Of a stretch of DNA of 64,000 nucleotides, positions 46,786 to 55,608 are shown piece after piece. The notes under the pieces were generated by a model, which was not told where the DNA came from, ran no database searches, and was given only the letters and a program-made list of their open reading frames with translations. Position numbers and translations under genes: made by a program. This DNA comes from Carnobacterium funditum DSM 5970 (GTDB lineage: Bacteria > Bacillota > Bacilli > Lactobacillales > Carnobacteriaceae). The DNA lies in NCBI RefSeq assembly GCF_000744185.1, contig NZ_JQLL01000001.1, positions 806,001 to 870,000 on the forward strand, written 5' to 3'. Within the stretch, counting starts at the first letter, position 1; each line of letters starts with the position of its first letter.

Positions 46786-48144
46786 TTATTTTTCAGCTAA
46801 TTTTCTTTCTTGTTCTACTGCTGCTTGAGCTAATATATTCAAGTAGTTCCAAGGACGGTCAAAGTGAGGCTGGAAGAAGAAATCAACGTATGCTAAATCT
46901 TCAATAGTCATTTTATTTTGAATAGCTAAAGAAAGAGTGTTAGCAGATTGTGTTACATCATATTTAGACATAATTTGTCCACCAACGATGCGATTTGTTC
47001 CCACTTCATAGACCAATTGCATTAAAACTTCTTCAGTGGTCGGCATAAATTCCGGACGATAATTATCTTTAACCAAAACAGAACGAACATCTAAATCAAA
47101 ATGTGGTGCGCCACTAGTAGTTACTCCTGTTGAACCAATATTAAACCCAAATAAATATAAACCAGATGTTGATTGAGTTCCTCTGTATTTAACTTTTGGT
47201 TCTACAATATTTTTCCCTACCAGTGTTCCCATACGAACAGCATTCGTTGCTAAAGGAATATAAGCATGTCCACCATTTGGATTATAGTTTACTGCACAGC
47301 TATCTCCTGCAGCATAAATATCAGAATTACTTGTTCTCATGTAATCATCTACAATAATTGCTCCGTTTGGTAACATATCTACTTTACCTTTTAATAAATC
47401 GTTATTAGGACGGAATCCTACGCACAAAACAACTAAATCTGCTTCATACTCACCTTTGGGAGTTACAACAGACACAACTTCACCAGCTTCATTAGCATTA
47501 AAGCCATTTACTGTTTGGTTCAACGCCATTTTAATGCCACGTTTTTGCAAATCTGCTTCTAATACGTCTGTAAATTCTTTATCTAAATATTTATTTAAAA
47601 TTCGGTCTAAACCATCGATTAGTGTTACCTCTTTACCAGACTCAGCAAAAGCTTCAACTAACTCGATACCAATATATCCACCACCAACTATTGTGATTTT
47701 TTTAGCATCTTTTGATTTAGCAATTAATTCATTTGCTTGATTATAATTTTTGCACAATAAAATATTTTTATGATCAATACCAGGAATAGGTGGGATAATT
47801 GGCCAAGAACCTGTAGTGTTAACTAACTTATCATACGATTCTTCAAATACTTCACCTGTTTTAATATTTTCAACAACTATTTTTTTAGCAACTGTATCAA
47901 TTTCTTTAACATTGTGTTCCATTTTCACTGTTGCACCCATAGCTGTTAATTCTTCAGGGTTTGAATAAAATAGCCCTGCTGGGTCTTTTACTACACCACC
48001 GACGTATAGTGCAATTCCACATGATAAAAATGAGATATTATCATTACGTTCAAAAACTGCTACTTTTGCTGAAGGGTTTTCATTTAGAATTGTTTTTACC
48101 GCTGATGTCCCAGCATGAGTACAGCCAATTACGATTACTTTCAT
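46786..48144 (-). CDS. nox: NADH oxidase, water-forming
   Basis: Flavoprotein that oxidises NADH with O2 to give water, regenerating NAD in fermenting lactobacillales. The start MKVIVIGCTHAGTSAVKTIL carries the FAD Rossmann motif; the redox-active cysteine is Cys42 in NISFLSCGIALYVGG; the NADH-binding motif is ITIVGGGYIGIELVEAFA. The 452-residue length is standard. AGGAGG precedes the ATG. A coenzyme-A-disulfide reductase is the main alternative in this family, but overall sequence favours Nox. Confidence 0.93.
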   Translation of the reverse strand: MKVIVIGCTHAGTSAVKTILNENPSAKVAVFERNDNISFLSCGIALYVGGVVKDPAGLFYSNPEELTAMGATVKMEHNVKEIDTVAKKIVVENIKTGEVFEESYDKLVNTTGSWPIIPPIPGIDHKNILLCKNYNQANELIAKSKDAKKITIVGGGYIGIELVEAFAESGKEVTLIDGLDRILNKYLDKEFTDVLEADLQKRGIKMALNQTVNGFNANEAGEVVSVVTPKGEYEADLVVLCVGFRPNNDLLKGKVDMLPNGAIIVDDYMRTSNSDIYAAGDSCAVNYNPNGGHAYIPLATNAVRMGTLVGKNIVEPKVKYRGTQSTSGLYLFGFNIGSTGVTTSGAPHFDLDVRSVLVKDNYRPEFMPTTEEVLMQLVYEVGTNRIVGGQIMSKYDVTQSANTLSLAIQNKMTIEDLAYVDFFFQPHFDRPWNYLNILAQAAVEQERKLAEK

Positions 48145-48237
48145 GTTGTAATTCCTCCTATTATTAACTTTTTATTGGATTTGTTTAATAAAATTAACAC
48201 CATTTAATTGGTATTATTCTTCACCAAACACAATTAA

Positions 48238-48360
48238 ACTATATCACAATATATTTAAAAAAGGAAACTTAAAGAATTATTTCACTAAATAATATTAGTG
48301 ATTTAATGTCATTTAACTAATTTATTTCATTAAAACAAACATATTATTTCATTAAAATAA
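48238..48360 (-). promoter_or_regulatory. nox upstream region: extended -10 plus repeat array
   Basis: On the minus strand TGATATAGT (48246-48238) is an extended -10. Upstream of it lie three plus-strand copies of TTATTTCAYTAAA at 48277, 48322 and 48344; the last two are 22 bases apart. The first copy is one half of a palindrome TCACTAA-N6-TTAGTGA (48282-48301). The arrangement suggests a DNA-binding regulator of nox; I cannot name it. Confidence 0.5.
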
Positions 48361-48406
48361 GCATCAAAAAGAAAGATATCTTTCTTTTGGATGCTTATTT
48401 TAAGTA
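48352..48406. terminator. Palindromic terminator after the AI-2E-family gene
   Basis: AAGCATCAAAAAGAAAGATATCTTTCTTTTGGATGCTT with A- and T-rich flanks on both sides; nearly a complete palindrome. It serves the gene at 48442-49557 and insulates nox. Confidence 0.75.
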
Positions 48407-48441
48407 TATAGATACTATATTGAGTTTTTGGAAGAACTGTA

Positions 48442-49557
48442 TTACTTTTTATTGTCTTCGCCTTGTAAATTTTGGTGTCTCTTTTTTATATTTATCATAT
48501 CATGTAAATAGACAACTATCGTTTTTACAACTGCATAGAATGGCACACCTAAAATCATACCCAAAAGTCCAGCGAGATTTCCTGCAACTAATAAAATTAC
48601 AATAATAGTTAAGGGATGTATCGCTAATGTTTTTCCAATTACGTTTGGCGAAATGAAGTTACCGTCTATTTGTTGCACCACTAAGACAACTAATGCCACC
48701 AAAATTGCTTTTGTTGGAGAAATAGTTAAACCAATAATGACTGCAGGTGCTGCACCAATATAAGGACCAACATAAGGAATAATATTAGTAATTCCTGCTA
48801 TGATTCCTAGCAACAATGCATAAGGCATACCTATAATTAAGTAGCCAATGAACGTAAAGATCCCAACCATCAAACAAACCAATGATTGTCCACTAATATA
48901 CGAAGCAATCGTATTATTCATTTGACCAAGCAGCTCAATCATTTGTCCTCTAAATTCTTTTGGAAAAAATTTTGCTACTGCTGGTCGAAAATGTTGTCCG
49001 TCTTTAAACATATAAAACAGTATAATAGGAGCGGTAAATATAACAATAGTGGTATTCGCAACTGCTCCAAAAATTGAACCTACACTATTTGTAATTGCTG
49101 AAAAAACAATATTAGCTATATTTCCAATAGATAAATCTAATTTGTTCATTGATTTTTCTATATTAAAGTTTTTTAACCAAGGTTTTTGAATAATTTCTCT
49201 AGAATAATCTTCCAAGGACTTAATTAAGTCCGGGATATTAGAGATCAATTGCCCAATTTGATTAACTAAAATAGGAAGTACTGAAACAATCAAAATAACA
49301 ACTATTCCTAGAAATAAAAGCATAATAATTATAATGCCATACTTACGTTTTATGTTAGTTTTTCCCATTAAATTAATTATAGGATTCAAAAGATAGTACA
49401 AAAATCCTGCTACCAGTATCGGTGTAAACAACGTTGACACAAATGTTGTAATTGGTTGAAATATAAAATCAATCTTTGTTGACATAAAAATTAAAGTTGC
49501 TATAACTAATAGCCAGATAGACCAAAACATTAATTTTGATTTCCTGAAGAGTTCCAT
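48442..49557 (-). CDS. AI-2E family transporter
   Basis: A 371-residue membrane protein with about eight helices, including a conserved ITNIIPYVGPYIGAAPAVIIGL segment, the PFAM AI-2E family mark. Members range from autoinducer-2 exporters to Na+/H+ antiporters, so the substrate is open. AAAGGAGATGG precedes the ATG. The C-terminus is hydrophilic and charged. Transcribed alone; the upstream neighbour is a broken gene. Confidence 0.9.
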   Translation of the reverse strand: MELFRKSKLMFWSIWLLVIATLIFMSTKIDFIFQPITTFVSTLFTPILVAGFLYYLLNPIINLMGKTNIKRKYGIIIIMLLFLGIVVILIVSVLPILVNQIGQLISNIPDLIKSLEDYSREIIQKPWLKNFNIEKSMNKLDLSIGNIANIVFSAITNSVGSIFGAVANTTIVIFTAPIILFYMFKDGQHFRPAVAKFFPKEFRGQMIELLGQMNNTIASYISGQSLVCLMVGIFTFIGYLIIGMPYALLLGIIAGITNIIPYVGPYIGAAPAVIIGLTISPTKAILVALVVLVVQQIDGNFISPNVIGKTLAIHPLTIIVILLVAGNLAGLLGMILGVPFYAVVKTIVVYLHDMINIKKRHQNLQGEDNKK

Positions 49558-49573
49558 TTTTCCATCTCCTTTT

Positions 49574-50482
49574 TTATACTGAATCCATCATAGAGCTTAG
49601 TAAATAATTTCCAACTAATTTCTCCGTTACTTCTATTAAAAACCTATGAGTTCTTTCATTTGCATGGCTAGCATCGATTCCTGCACCGATTAACGCATGA
49701 CGAACATCTACTACTGTCTTTCAGATACAGAGTATTCATCCGTTTGTTGATTGTCACCAATAGCTCACATATCTACTACTAAATATTCTACTCCTTTTTC
49801 AAATATATTTGAGTTTCCTCCATATCCAATTTCTTCGTTATTAGAAATAAAAAATTGAGTTGTATAAGGTAATTCAATTTTTTCTTTCATTATTTTTTCT
49901 AAAAAATTTAATAATAGGGCTATACTTTCTTTATCATCAAGATGGCGGGATTTAATAGAGCCACTTTTTGTTACCTCTGTTCGAGGATCGAAATTAATAA
50001 AATCTCCGACTTCTATACCTAATTTTTTGTTTCTTCCTTACTTTGAGTTTTTCATCAATACGAATCTCCATATTTGTTTAATCTCTTTGAACTGTACCGG
50101 CTTCTTTATAGACGTCAACGCCTGTCTGATGTAAAAGAATTGTTCCTGTATACGTTTCTCCATGAGAAGTCTGAATAGTACAATATTCACCTTCAATCGC
50201 ATTATATCGAAACCCTCCAATCAGATTCATTTTCAAGCGACCATCCGGATTTATAGCCTGTACCATCGTTCCAAGTGTATCTACATGAGCGGTTACTAGA
50301 CGTTATTTTTGTGGTCTTTTCATTTAACAGTTCCTATTAAACTGCTTTTATTATTCTCATAAGCATCATATCCTAATTTTGTAAGGATTTGCTTTATTTC
50401 TTTTTATTATTTGACTCGTGTTTCCAGTTGGAGAAGGTATATTGGCTAAATATTTCATCTATCCAATTGTTTTATTATTCAT
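49574..50482 (-). pseudogene. Broken M42-family aminopeptidase
   Basis: An M42 metallopeptidase can be followed across frames on the minus strand: GGAGGTG and ATG at 50482, MNNKTIG*MKYLANIPSPTGN, frameshift, KQILTKLGYDAYENNKSSL, stop, LVTAHVDTLGTMVQAINPDG, then after another frameshift IEVGDFINFDPRTEV, RHLDDKESIALLLNFLE, NNEEIGYGGNSN, VVDM*AIGDNQQTDEYS, and finally RHALIGAGIDASHANERTH to the stop at 49574. Metal-ligand positions (AHVD, LDDKES, EE) are still recognisable. At least four lesions and an apparent deletion near the end; certainly inactive. Confidence 0.88.
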
Positions 50483-50628
50483 TATTTCACCTCCATCTTA
50501 CTGTTTTCATCATTATATGTTAGTGGTGATAGAAAATAAAGATTTATTCCTACCGTTCGTCTCCTCTAGAAACATCCTATTTTCTATGTTATTCTTAGAG
50601 CCAGAATAACGTAGAAAGAAGGTAAGTT

Positions 50629-51063
50629 ATGAATTATTTTTGGTCAACTGATTTAAATTCTACTATCTATAAAGATTCATTATCTATTCGAAACAAGGTT
50701 TTTGTAGATGAACAACAAGTACCACCAGAAATGGAAGTAGACGAATTTGAAACTCTAACCACATATGTAGTCGGCTATTTAGATTCAATTCCTGTTGTTA
50801 CTGCTAGACTTTTGCCAATGGATCAACGCACCTATAAGGTACAACGTGTAGCTGTTTTAAAAAACTACCGTGGCAAACAAATTGGCAAACAGATTATGGC
50901 TGAAATAGAACGCTTTGCGATTGAAAAAAAACGTGTTTCTTTAGTTTTAGGAGCTCAAGACCAAGCTATCGGATTTTATTCCTCTTTGGGTTATTCGATT
51001 AATAGTGAAGGCTATTTGGATGCAGGCATCCCTCATCACGATATGATTAAAAGCTTAGTTTAA
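50629..51063 (+). CDS. GNAT family N-acetyltransferase
   Basis: A 144-residue acetyl-CoA-dependent transferase. The acetyl-CoA loop is RVAVLKNYRGKQIGKQIMAEIE (RxxGxG/A form), preceded by LSIRNKVFVDEQQVPPEMEVDEFE, which is typical of the ElaA/YjcF group. The substrate is unknown. GAAGG lies about 6 bases before the ATG. It is an intact gene between two pseudogenes, with a terminator downstream. Confidence 0.88.
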   Translation: MNYFWSTDLNSTIYKDSLSIRNKVFVDEQQVPPEMEVDEFETLTTYVVGYLDSIPVVTARLLPMDQRTYKVQRVAVLKNYRGKQIGKQIMAEIERFAIEKKRVSLVLGAQDQAIGFYSSLGYSINSEGYLDAGIPHHDMIKSLV

Positions 51064-51097
51064 CCACGTTACTAGTTTAAACAATAAGATTTAAAAA

Positions 51098-51156
51098 TAA
51101 AAAATAATGATCATATTTCCCTATTAGAAAAGGAAATACGCTCGTTATTTTTTTAT
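51098..51156. terminator. Terminator after the GNAT gene
   Basis: AAAAATAATGATCATATTTCC / GGAAATACGCTCGTTATTTTTTT, imperfect stem with T-tract; could also have served the convergent mtnN pseudogene. Confidence 0.75.
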
Positions 51157-51173
51157 TTGCTCAATTCCACCAA

Positions 51174-51858
51174 TTAATCAACGAATTTTTCAACAAACAA
51201 CATCAATGTTTCTGCTGCAAGATTCCTATTTTTTCAAAACCTGCTTCTGCATTTTCACCTGCTATATCTGATAACCTTCTAATATTTATGAATGGAATAG
51301 CTTAGTGATAGGCTGTTTGATGAATAGCAGTCCTTCCATTTCTGCAGCTTTCGCAGTTGGAAATCATCTTCTAATTTCTTCTACTCTTTTTTTATCACTC
51401 ATAAAAGAATCTGCTGTAAGGATTAAAACCGCATATTATTTTTTGACTAGTATCTAATTCAACAAATACTTTAAGAGCAAGTTCACTATATTTATCATCT
51501 ACTTGGCAACTAGCTAGCATTTCTGGAACTTGTTCTAAAGTATAATTAAAAACAGTTGCATCGACATCGCAAAAAATTGATTCTGTTGAGATAACGATAT
51601 CCCAAATGCACAAAGAGCGATCCATCCCTCCTGCAAAACCAGTGTTTAAAATAAAGTCAGACGTAAACCGTTCTATTAAAATCGCTGTAGACAATGCAGT
51701 ATTCGCTTTACCAATTCTAGATTGAACTAAGACAATATCATTGCCATTTAATAATCCTTATTCGAATACCGCATTAGCAACTGTGATTTTTTCATTCCCA
51801 TCTTTTCTCGTAAAGACCTAACTTCTTCAGCCATTGCAGCAAAAATTGCGATTTTTAT
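51174..51858 (-). pseudogene. mtnN: Broken 5'-methylthioadenosine/S-adenosylhomocysteine nucleosidase
   Basis: Minus-strand segments match MTA/SAH nucleosidase in order: IKIAIFAAMAEEVRSLREKM, NEKITVANAVFE*GLLNGND, VLVQSRIGKANTALST, then an open stretch of 99 codons (FILNTGFAGGMDRSLCIWD, VDATVFNYTLEQVP), a frameshift, LTADSFMSDKKRVEEIRR*FP, AAEMEG, RRLSDIAGENAEAGFEK and LMLFVEKFVD. The start codon is ATA instead of ATG (51858-51856), and there are several frameshifts and stops. The intact enzyme recycles SAH and feeds LuxS; another copy elsewhere is likely. Confidence 0.88.
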
Positions 51859-51921
51859 TTTTTCAAACCTTCTTTCCTTATTTTTATTGTTCAACCAAAT
51901 TAGCGACTAACATCACACTTT

Positions 51922-52206
51922 TCAACTATCCTTTAGTCTCTTCACCTGATATTTTTTTCCTTCCGTTCTTTTAATTAGGATTTCTCGTTTTGTTTTTACT
52001 TTTTCCAAACGCCTATTTCTTTCATTCGGAATTAAATTAATTTTTTCAATAATCGATGGTCGATTTGATTCATAATAGATTTCAAAAACATCACCTAAAA
52101 CTACTTCATTAGGTAAATTCCATCTACTTATTTCAATTGGATCATTGCCATTATCAGGAATCAGTCGAGCAACATCTCCTTCTAATTCTTCTAAAATTAC
52201 TCGCAT
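51922..52206 (-). CDS. DUF3006 family protein
   Basis: 94 residues. The N-terminal two thirds (MRVILEELEGDVARLIPDNGND, then LPNEVVLGDVFEI) match DUF3006, a small beta-rich domain often encoded beside ComEC-like metallo-beta-lactamase proteins, exactly as here: it begins 3 bases after that gene stops, with AGGAGG inside the upstream gene end. The basic C-terminal tail (KVKTKREILIKRTEGKKYQVKRLK) could bind nucleic acid, but that is inference. Confidence 0.82.
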   Translation of the reverse strand: MRVILEELEGDVARLIPDNGNDPIEISRWNLPNEVVLGDVFEIYYESNRPSIIEKINLIPNERNRRLEKVKTKREILIKRTEGKKYQVKRLKDS

Positions 52207-52209
52207 TTT

Positions 52210-53220
52210 CTATTCCTCCTTTTCAGTTTCAACAATAAATGTTCCATCTTTATTAGCTTTTATCGTAATCGTTCCATTTTTTTCCGTTCCATAAATAGGA
52301 ATATTCATTTTGTTTAGTCGATCTACTGTTTCTAATCCCGGATGACGATAACCCTTGTTTTCACCTGCTGAATAAACACTAATTTCCGGATTTATGGCTT
52401 CTACCCATTCTTTACTTGTACTGGTTTCTGAACCATGATGACCCATTAAAAGTAAATCAGCGTTTAAATTTGCTCCATCTTTTATGATATTTTTTTCAAC
52501 ACGTGAAGACGCGTCTCCACTAAATAATCCACTGAAATTAGTAAATGAAACCTTAGTCACAATAGAATCATCATTTGGGTTGTTTCTTAACTCGGTCCCA
52601 GGATTTAGCACTTCTAGATAAAAAGGACCAACTTGATGTGTTTCTCCATTTTTTGGTTCAACATATTGTGTATTGCTATTTCCGATTGCATCCAGTACAC
52701 GTTCATAAATTTTACTGGTTGAATCATAGCCGTTCATCCATACTTCTTGAACATCATAATATTGCAAAATCAAATCGCCATATCCAATATGATCGGAATC
52801 ATTATGAGTGAAAATCAGTAAATCAATTTTCCCACCCGTTCCAATGTAGCGGTCTAAATAAGTCAAGATTTTTTTATCTTTATCTTCGTATCGACCCGTA
52901 TCAATTAAAATAGTTGTTCCATCATCCGATTGGAGTAACGTCGAAGATCCCTGACCTACATTTAAAAAATGAAATTGTGCATTCTGAACAATGCTTTGAT
53001 TATTATTATTTGTTTTTGTAGAATGATTTTGAAAAACAAGAATCCATTCTTCTTTAAATTGATTTATTTTTTCACTAATATAATTAACTGGCCTATCATT
53101 TCTCCCTAAAAACAATCCAATTGTAAAAGAAAAAAGAATAATAAAAATTAATGTCGCTACTTTCATTTGTCGATTTTTTTGTTTTTTTGTCAATTTTTTC
53201 TTTTTTTTCCGATAAACCAC
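52210..53220 (-). CDS. ComEC/Rec2-like metallo-beta-lactamase-fold hydrolase, membrane anchored
   Basis: A 336-residue protein: a lysine-rich cytoplasmic start, one membrane helix (about 20-40), a linker, then a metallo-beta-lactamase domain with FLNVGQGSSTLLQ, the metal motif FTHNDSDHIGYGD and LLMGHHGSETSTS. It corresponds to the C-terminal nuclease-like domain of ComEC without the channel. Proteins of this type are probably extracellular; the substrate is not established. GTG start with AAAGGA 10 bases upstream. Coupled to DUF3006. Confidence 0.88.
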   Translation of the reverse strand: MVYRKKKKKLTKKQKNRQMKVATLIFIILFSFTIGLFLGRNDRPVNYISEKINQFKEEWILVFQNHSTKTNNNNQSIVQNAQFHFLNVGQGSSTLLQSDDGTTILIDTGRYEDKDKKILTYLDRYIGTGGKIDLLIFTHNDSDHIGYGDLILQYYDVQEVWMNGYDSTSKIYERVLDAIGNSNTQYVEPKNGETHQVGPFYLEVLNPGTELRNNPNDDSIVTKVSFTNFSGLFSGDASSRVEKNIIKDGANLNADLLLMGHHGSETSTSKEWVEAINPEISVYSAGENKGYRHPGLETVDRLNKMNIPIYGTEKNGTITIKANKDGTFIVETEKEE

Positions 53221-53240
53221 TTTATTTCAATCCTTTACTA

Positions 53241-53272
53241 TTAAAAAAAACTTTCTAAAAAAAGAAAGTTGT
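53241..53272 (-). terminator. Terminator of mgtE
   Basis: Minus-strand AACTTTCT-TTTTTTT-AGAAAGTT followed by TTTTTT. Confidence 0.82.
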
Positions 53273-53318
53273 CTTTATTGATTTATTTTCAACTTTTTTT
53301 CTATTACCCCAAAAAAAA

Positions 53319-54683
53319 TTATATAAAAAACTTCATAAAATAAGCTGCAATATTAAAATAAATTAAGACACTTGTTAAATCACTTAGAGTCGATATAAAC
53401 GGTCCGCTTGCGACCGCGGGATCAAAACCTAGTCGATCCATTAAAATAGGAATCAAACTTCCTGCTAAATTGGCTACAATAATTGCAAAAAGCATCGCTG
53501 TTCCAATAACAAAACCTAGAATAAAGTTATCTTTCCAAATACCGATTACTAAAAAAATAGTAACTCCTGTTGTCAAACCTGTAACTACACCTGTTAAAAC
53601 TTCACTGATAACTAGACGACTAAAACTTTTGCTTTTGTCATCGTTGTCTGCTAATTTCCTAACCGCTACCGCTAATGATTGGGTTCCTGCATTACCAGCT
53701 GTACCAGTTATCAGAGATATAAAGACGGCTAAAATACTAGCTTCACTTACTAACACTTCATATCGACTGATTAACGATGCTGTTCCCATTCCTAGAAACA
53801 ATAACGTAATCAACCATGGCAACCGCTTTGAAGCTGCTATAAAGGGATTTTCAGATTGCTCGCCAACATCAACACCGGCCAAACCGGAGTAATCACTTGC
53901 GGCTTCTTCATCGATAACGTCAATAATATCATCAACCGTGATGACGCCTAAAAGATAATCATCTTTATCTACCACGGGAACAGCTAAGAAGTTGTAATCC
54001 CGAATAGTTTTAGCAACATCGTTTTGATCATCTGTTACATTTACTGAGATAGGACGATCTCCCATTACATCCGAAACTAATTCATCGTCTTCATGAGTAA
54101 TTAAATCCCTCAAAGAAATAACACCTACAAGTTTTTCAGCAGTATCTATCACATATATGTAATAAATGGTCTCTGTATCTAAAGCTTTGCTTTTTAAGAT
54201 ATGCATAGCGTCTTGAATTGTTTGTGTCGCCTCCACTGAAACATATTCAGTTGTCATAATCGAACCTGCTGTCTCATCTTCATAATGAAGCAGTTCTTTT
54301 ATTTCATTTGCATTATCGGCGGTCATCATATTTAAATACTTACGTAAATCTACTTTTTCTAATTGATTTAAAATGTCTACCGCATTATCCGTATACATCT
54401 CACTCAACATGTCAGCCGCGTATTGAGGATCCATTTCTTTTAAATAAACTTCAACAGACTCTTCATCTTCTTCCAGAATTTCAAACATATCCGCCATTTC
54501 TTTTGGTGAAAGGTAAAAATACATTCGCTTTCTTTCTTCTTCCGTTAATGACAAATAATATTGACCTTGTTCATAAGCATGTAAGGATAAAAATTCGAAA
54601 CGAAATTCTTCTAATTTTTTTTCTTCTAAATAAAGCTTCAATAAAGCTAATTTTCCTTCCATTTCTAATTGTGCTTCATTCAA
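53319..54683 (-). CDS. mgtE: Magnesium transporter MgtE
   Basis: Mg2+ channel/transporter. The N domain (LSPKEMADMFEILEEDEE, DPQYAADMLSEM) is followed by two CBS domains (about 140-255, with AVPVVDKDDYLLGVITVDDIIDVI) that sense magnesium, then five membrane helices with the pore motif TGTAGNAGTQSLAV and SGPFISTLSDLTSVLIYF. 454 residues is normal. GGAG stands 12 bases before the ATG. It is 28 bases after rluD and probably in the same operon. Confidence 0.96.
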   Translation of the reverse strand: MNEAQLEMEGKLALLKLYLEEKKLEEFRFEFLSLHAYEQGQYYLSLTEEERKRMYFYLSPKEMADMFEILEEDEESVEVYLKEMDPQYAADMLSEMYTDNAVDILNQLEKVDLRKYLNMMTADNANEIKELLHYEDETAGSIMTTEYVSVEATQTIQDAMHILKSKALDTETIYYIYVIDTAEKLVGVISLRDLITHEDDELVSDVMGDRPISVNVTDDQNDVAKTIRDYNFLAVPVVDKDDYLLGVITVDDIIDVIDEEAASDYSGLAGVDVGEQSENPFIAASKRLPWLITLLFLGMGTASLISRYEVLVSEASILAVFISLITGTAGNAGTQSLAVAVRKLADNDDKSKSFSRLVISEVLTGVVTGLTTGVTIFLVIGIWKDNFILGFVIGTAMLFAIIVANLAGSLIPILMDRLGFDPAVASGPFISTLSDLTSVLIYFNIAAYFMKFFI

Positions 54684-54711
54684 TAATAAGGCTCCTTTCT
54701 AAAAGGCAATT

Positions 54712-55608
54712 CTATCCATTATTATGTTTGAGCCATTCTGATATATCTTCGGGATAGTCTGCTTCTAATACAATTTTTTTGTGTGTGAAAGGATGGATAA
54801 AATCTAATTCACGACAATGTAAAGCTTGTCTTTTTATCCATTCATTTTTTTCTCCACCGTAAAGATCATCACCCATCAATGGGAAACCAATATGCGCAAA
54901 ATGAACACGTATTTGATGAGTTCTTCCCGTATGCAATTGGACATCTACTAAAGTTGCTTGATTATACCTTTCCTTTACCCAATATTCAGTCAAAGCTGTT
55001 TTACCTTTTGGATGAACGATTCTTCTAATAATGGAGTCTTCTGGTCTACCAATTGGAGCTTCTATTTTCCCATGTAATTCATCTGTTATTTTCCCAGTTA
55101 CTAGAGCAACATACTTTTTATGTAATTGCTTTAATTTCAGCTCTTTGTCTAATAAAGCATGAGCATAACCATGTTTAGCAAACAGCATCAAACCGGTTGT
55201 ATCCCGATCTAAACGTGTAACAATGTGGATGACCTGATCAATATAATTTTCGCGTACGTAATATCCTTTTACACGATTGGCCATGGTACCTTTTGGATGA
55301 ACCTTTGAAGGAATTGAAGCTACACCGTAAGGTTTATTGACAATTAAAAAGTGTGCATCTTCATAAATAATATCAATTGGAATATCGATAGGCATGGTCG
55401 TATCATAACCTTTTTCATCTGGTATGGTGATGTCTACTTGATCCTTGTCTTCAAGATAATATACGGCATTCTCTTCGCGGTGATTAACTTCAATTTTCCC
55501 ACCTTGAAATTTTATTTTTGCTAGTAATCCTCTCGAAATTCCTTTTGTTCTTAAAAACGTTTTTACTTGTTGTTTTTCCGATGACTCATAAATCCAATTA
55601 AACTTCAT
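54712..55608 (-). CDS. RluA/RluD-family rRNA/tRNA pseudouridine synthase
   Basis: Corresponds by position to Bacillus yjbO. The catalytic aspartate is in HIVTRLDRDTTGLMLFAKHGYAHALL; the QLHTGRTHQIRVHFAHIGFPLMGDDLYGG segment is also diagnostic. An N-terminal S4-like region (LRTKGISRGLLAKIKFQGGKIEVN) is present. I use the ATG at 55608 (298 residues), which overlaps nadK by 11 bases; GGAG lies 12 bases upstream. The RNA position modified cannot be inferred. Confidence 0.92.
   Translation of the reverse strand: MKFNWIYESSEKQQVKTFLRTKGISRGLLAKIKFQGGKIEVNHREENAVYYLEDKDQVDITIPDEKGYDTTMPIDIPIDIIYEDAHFLIVNKPYGVASIPSKVHPKGTMANRVKGYYVRENYIDQVIHIVTRLDRDTTGLMLFAKHGYAHALLDKELKLKQLHKKYVALVTGKITDELHGKIEAPIGRPEDSIIRRIVHPKGKTALTEYWVKERYNQATLVDVQLHTGRTHQIRVHFAHIGFPLMGDDLYGGEKNEWIKRQALHCRELDFIHPFTHKKIVLEADYPEDISEWLKHNNG

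Noticed and set aside
53470-53892. A 140-codon plus-strand frame opposite mgtE
   Set aside because: Shadow of the mgtE membrane domain; no ribosome site, promoter or recognisable domain.
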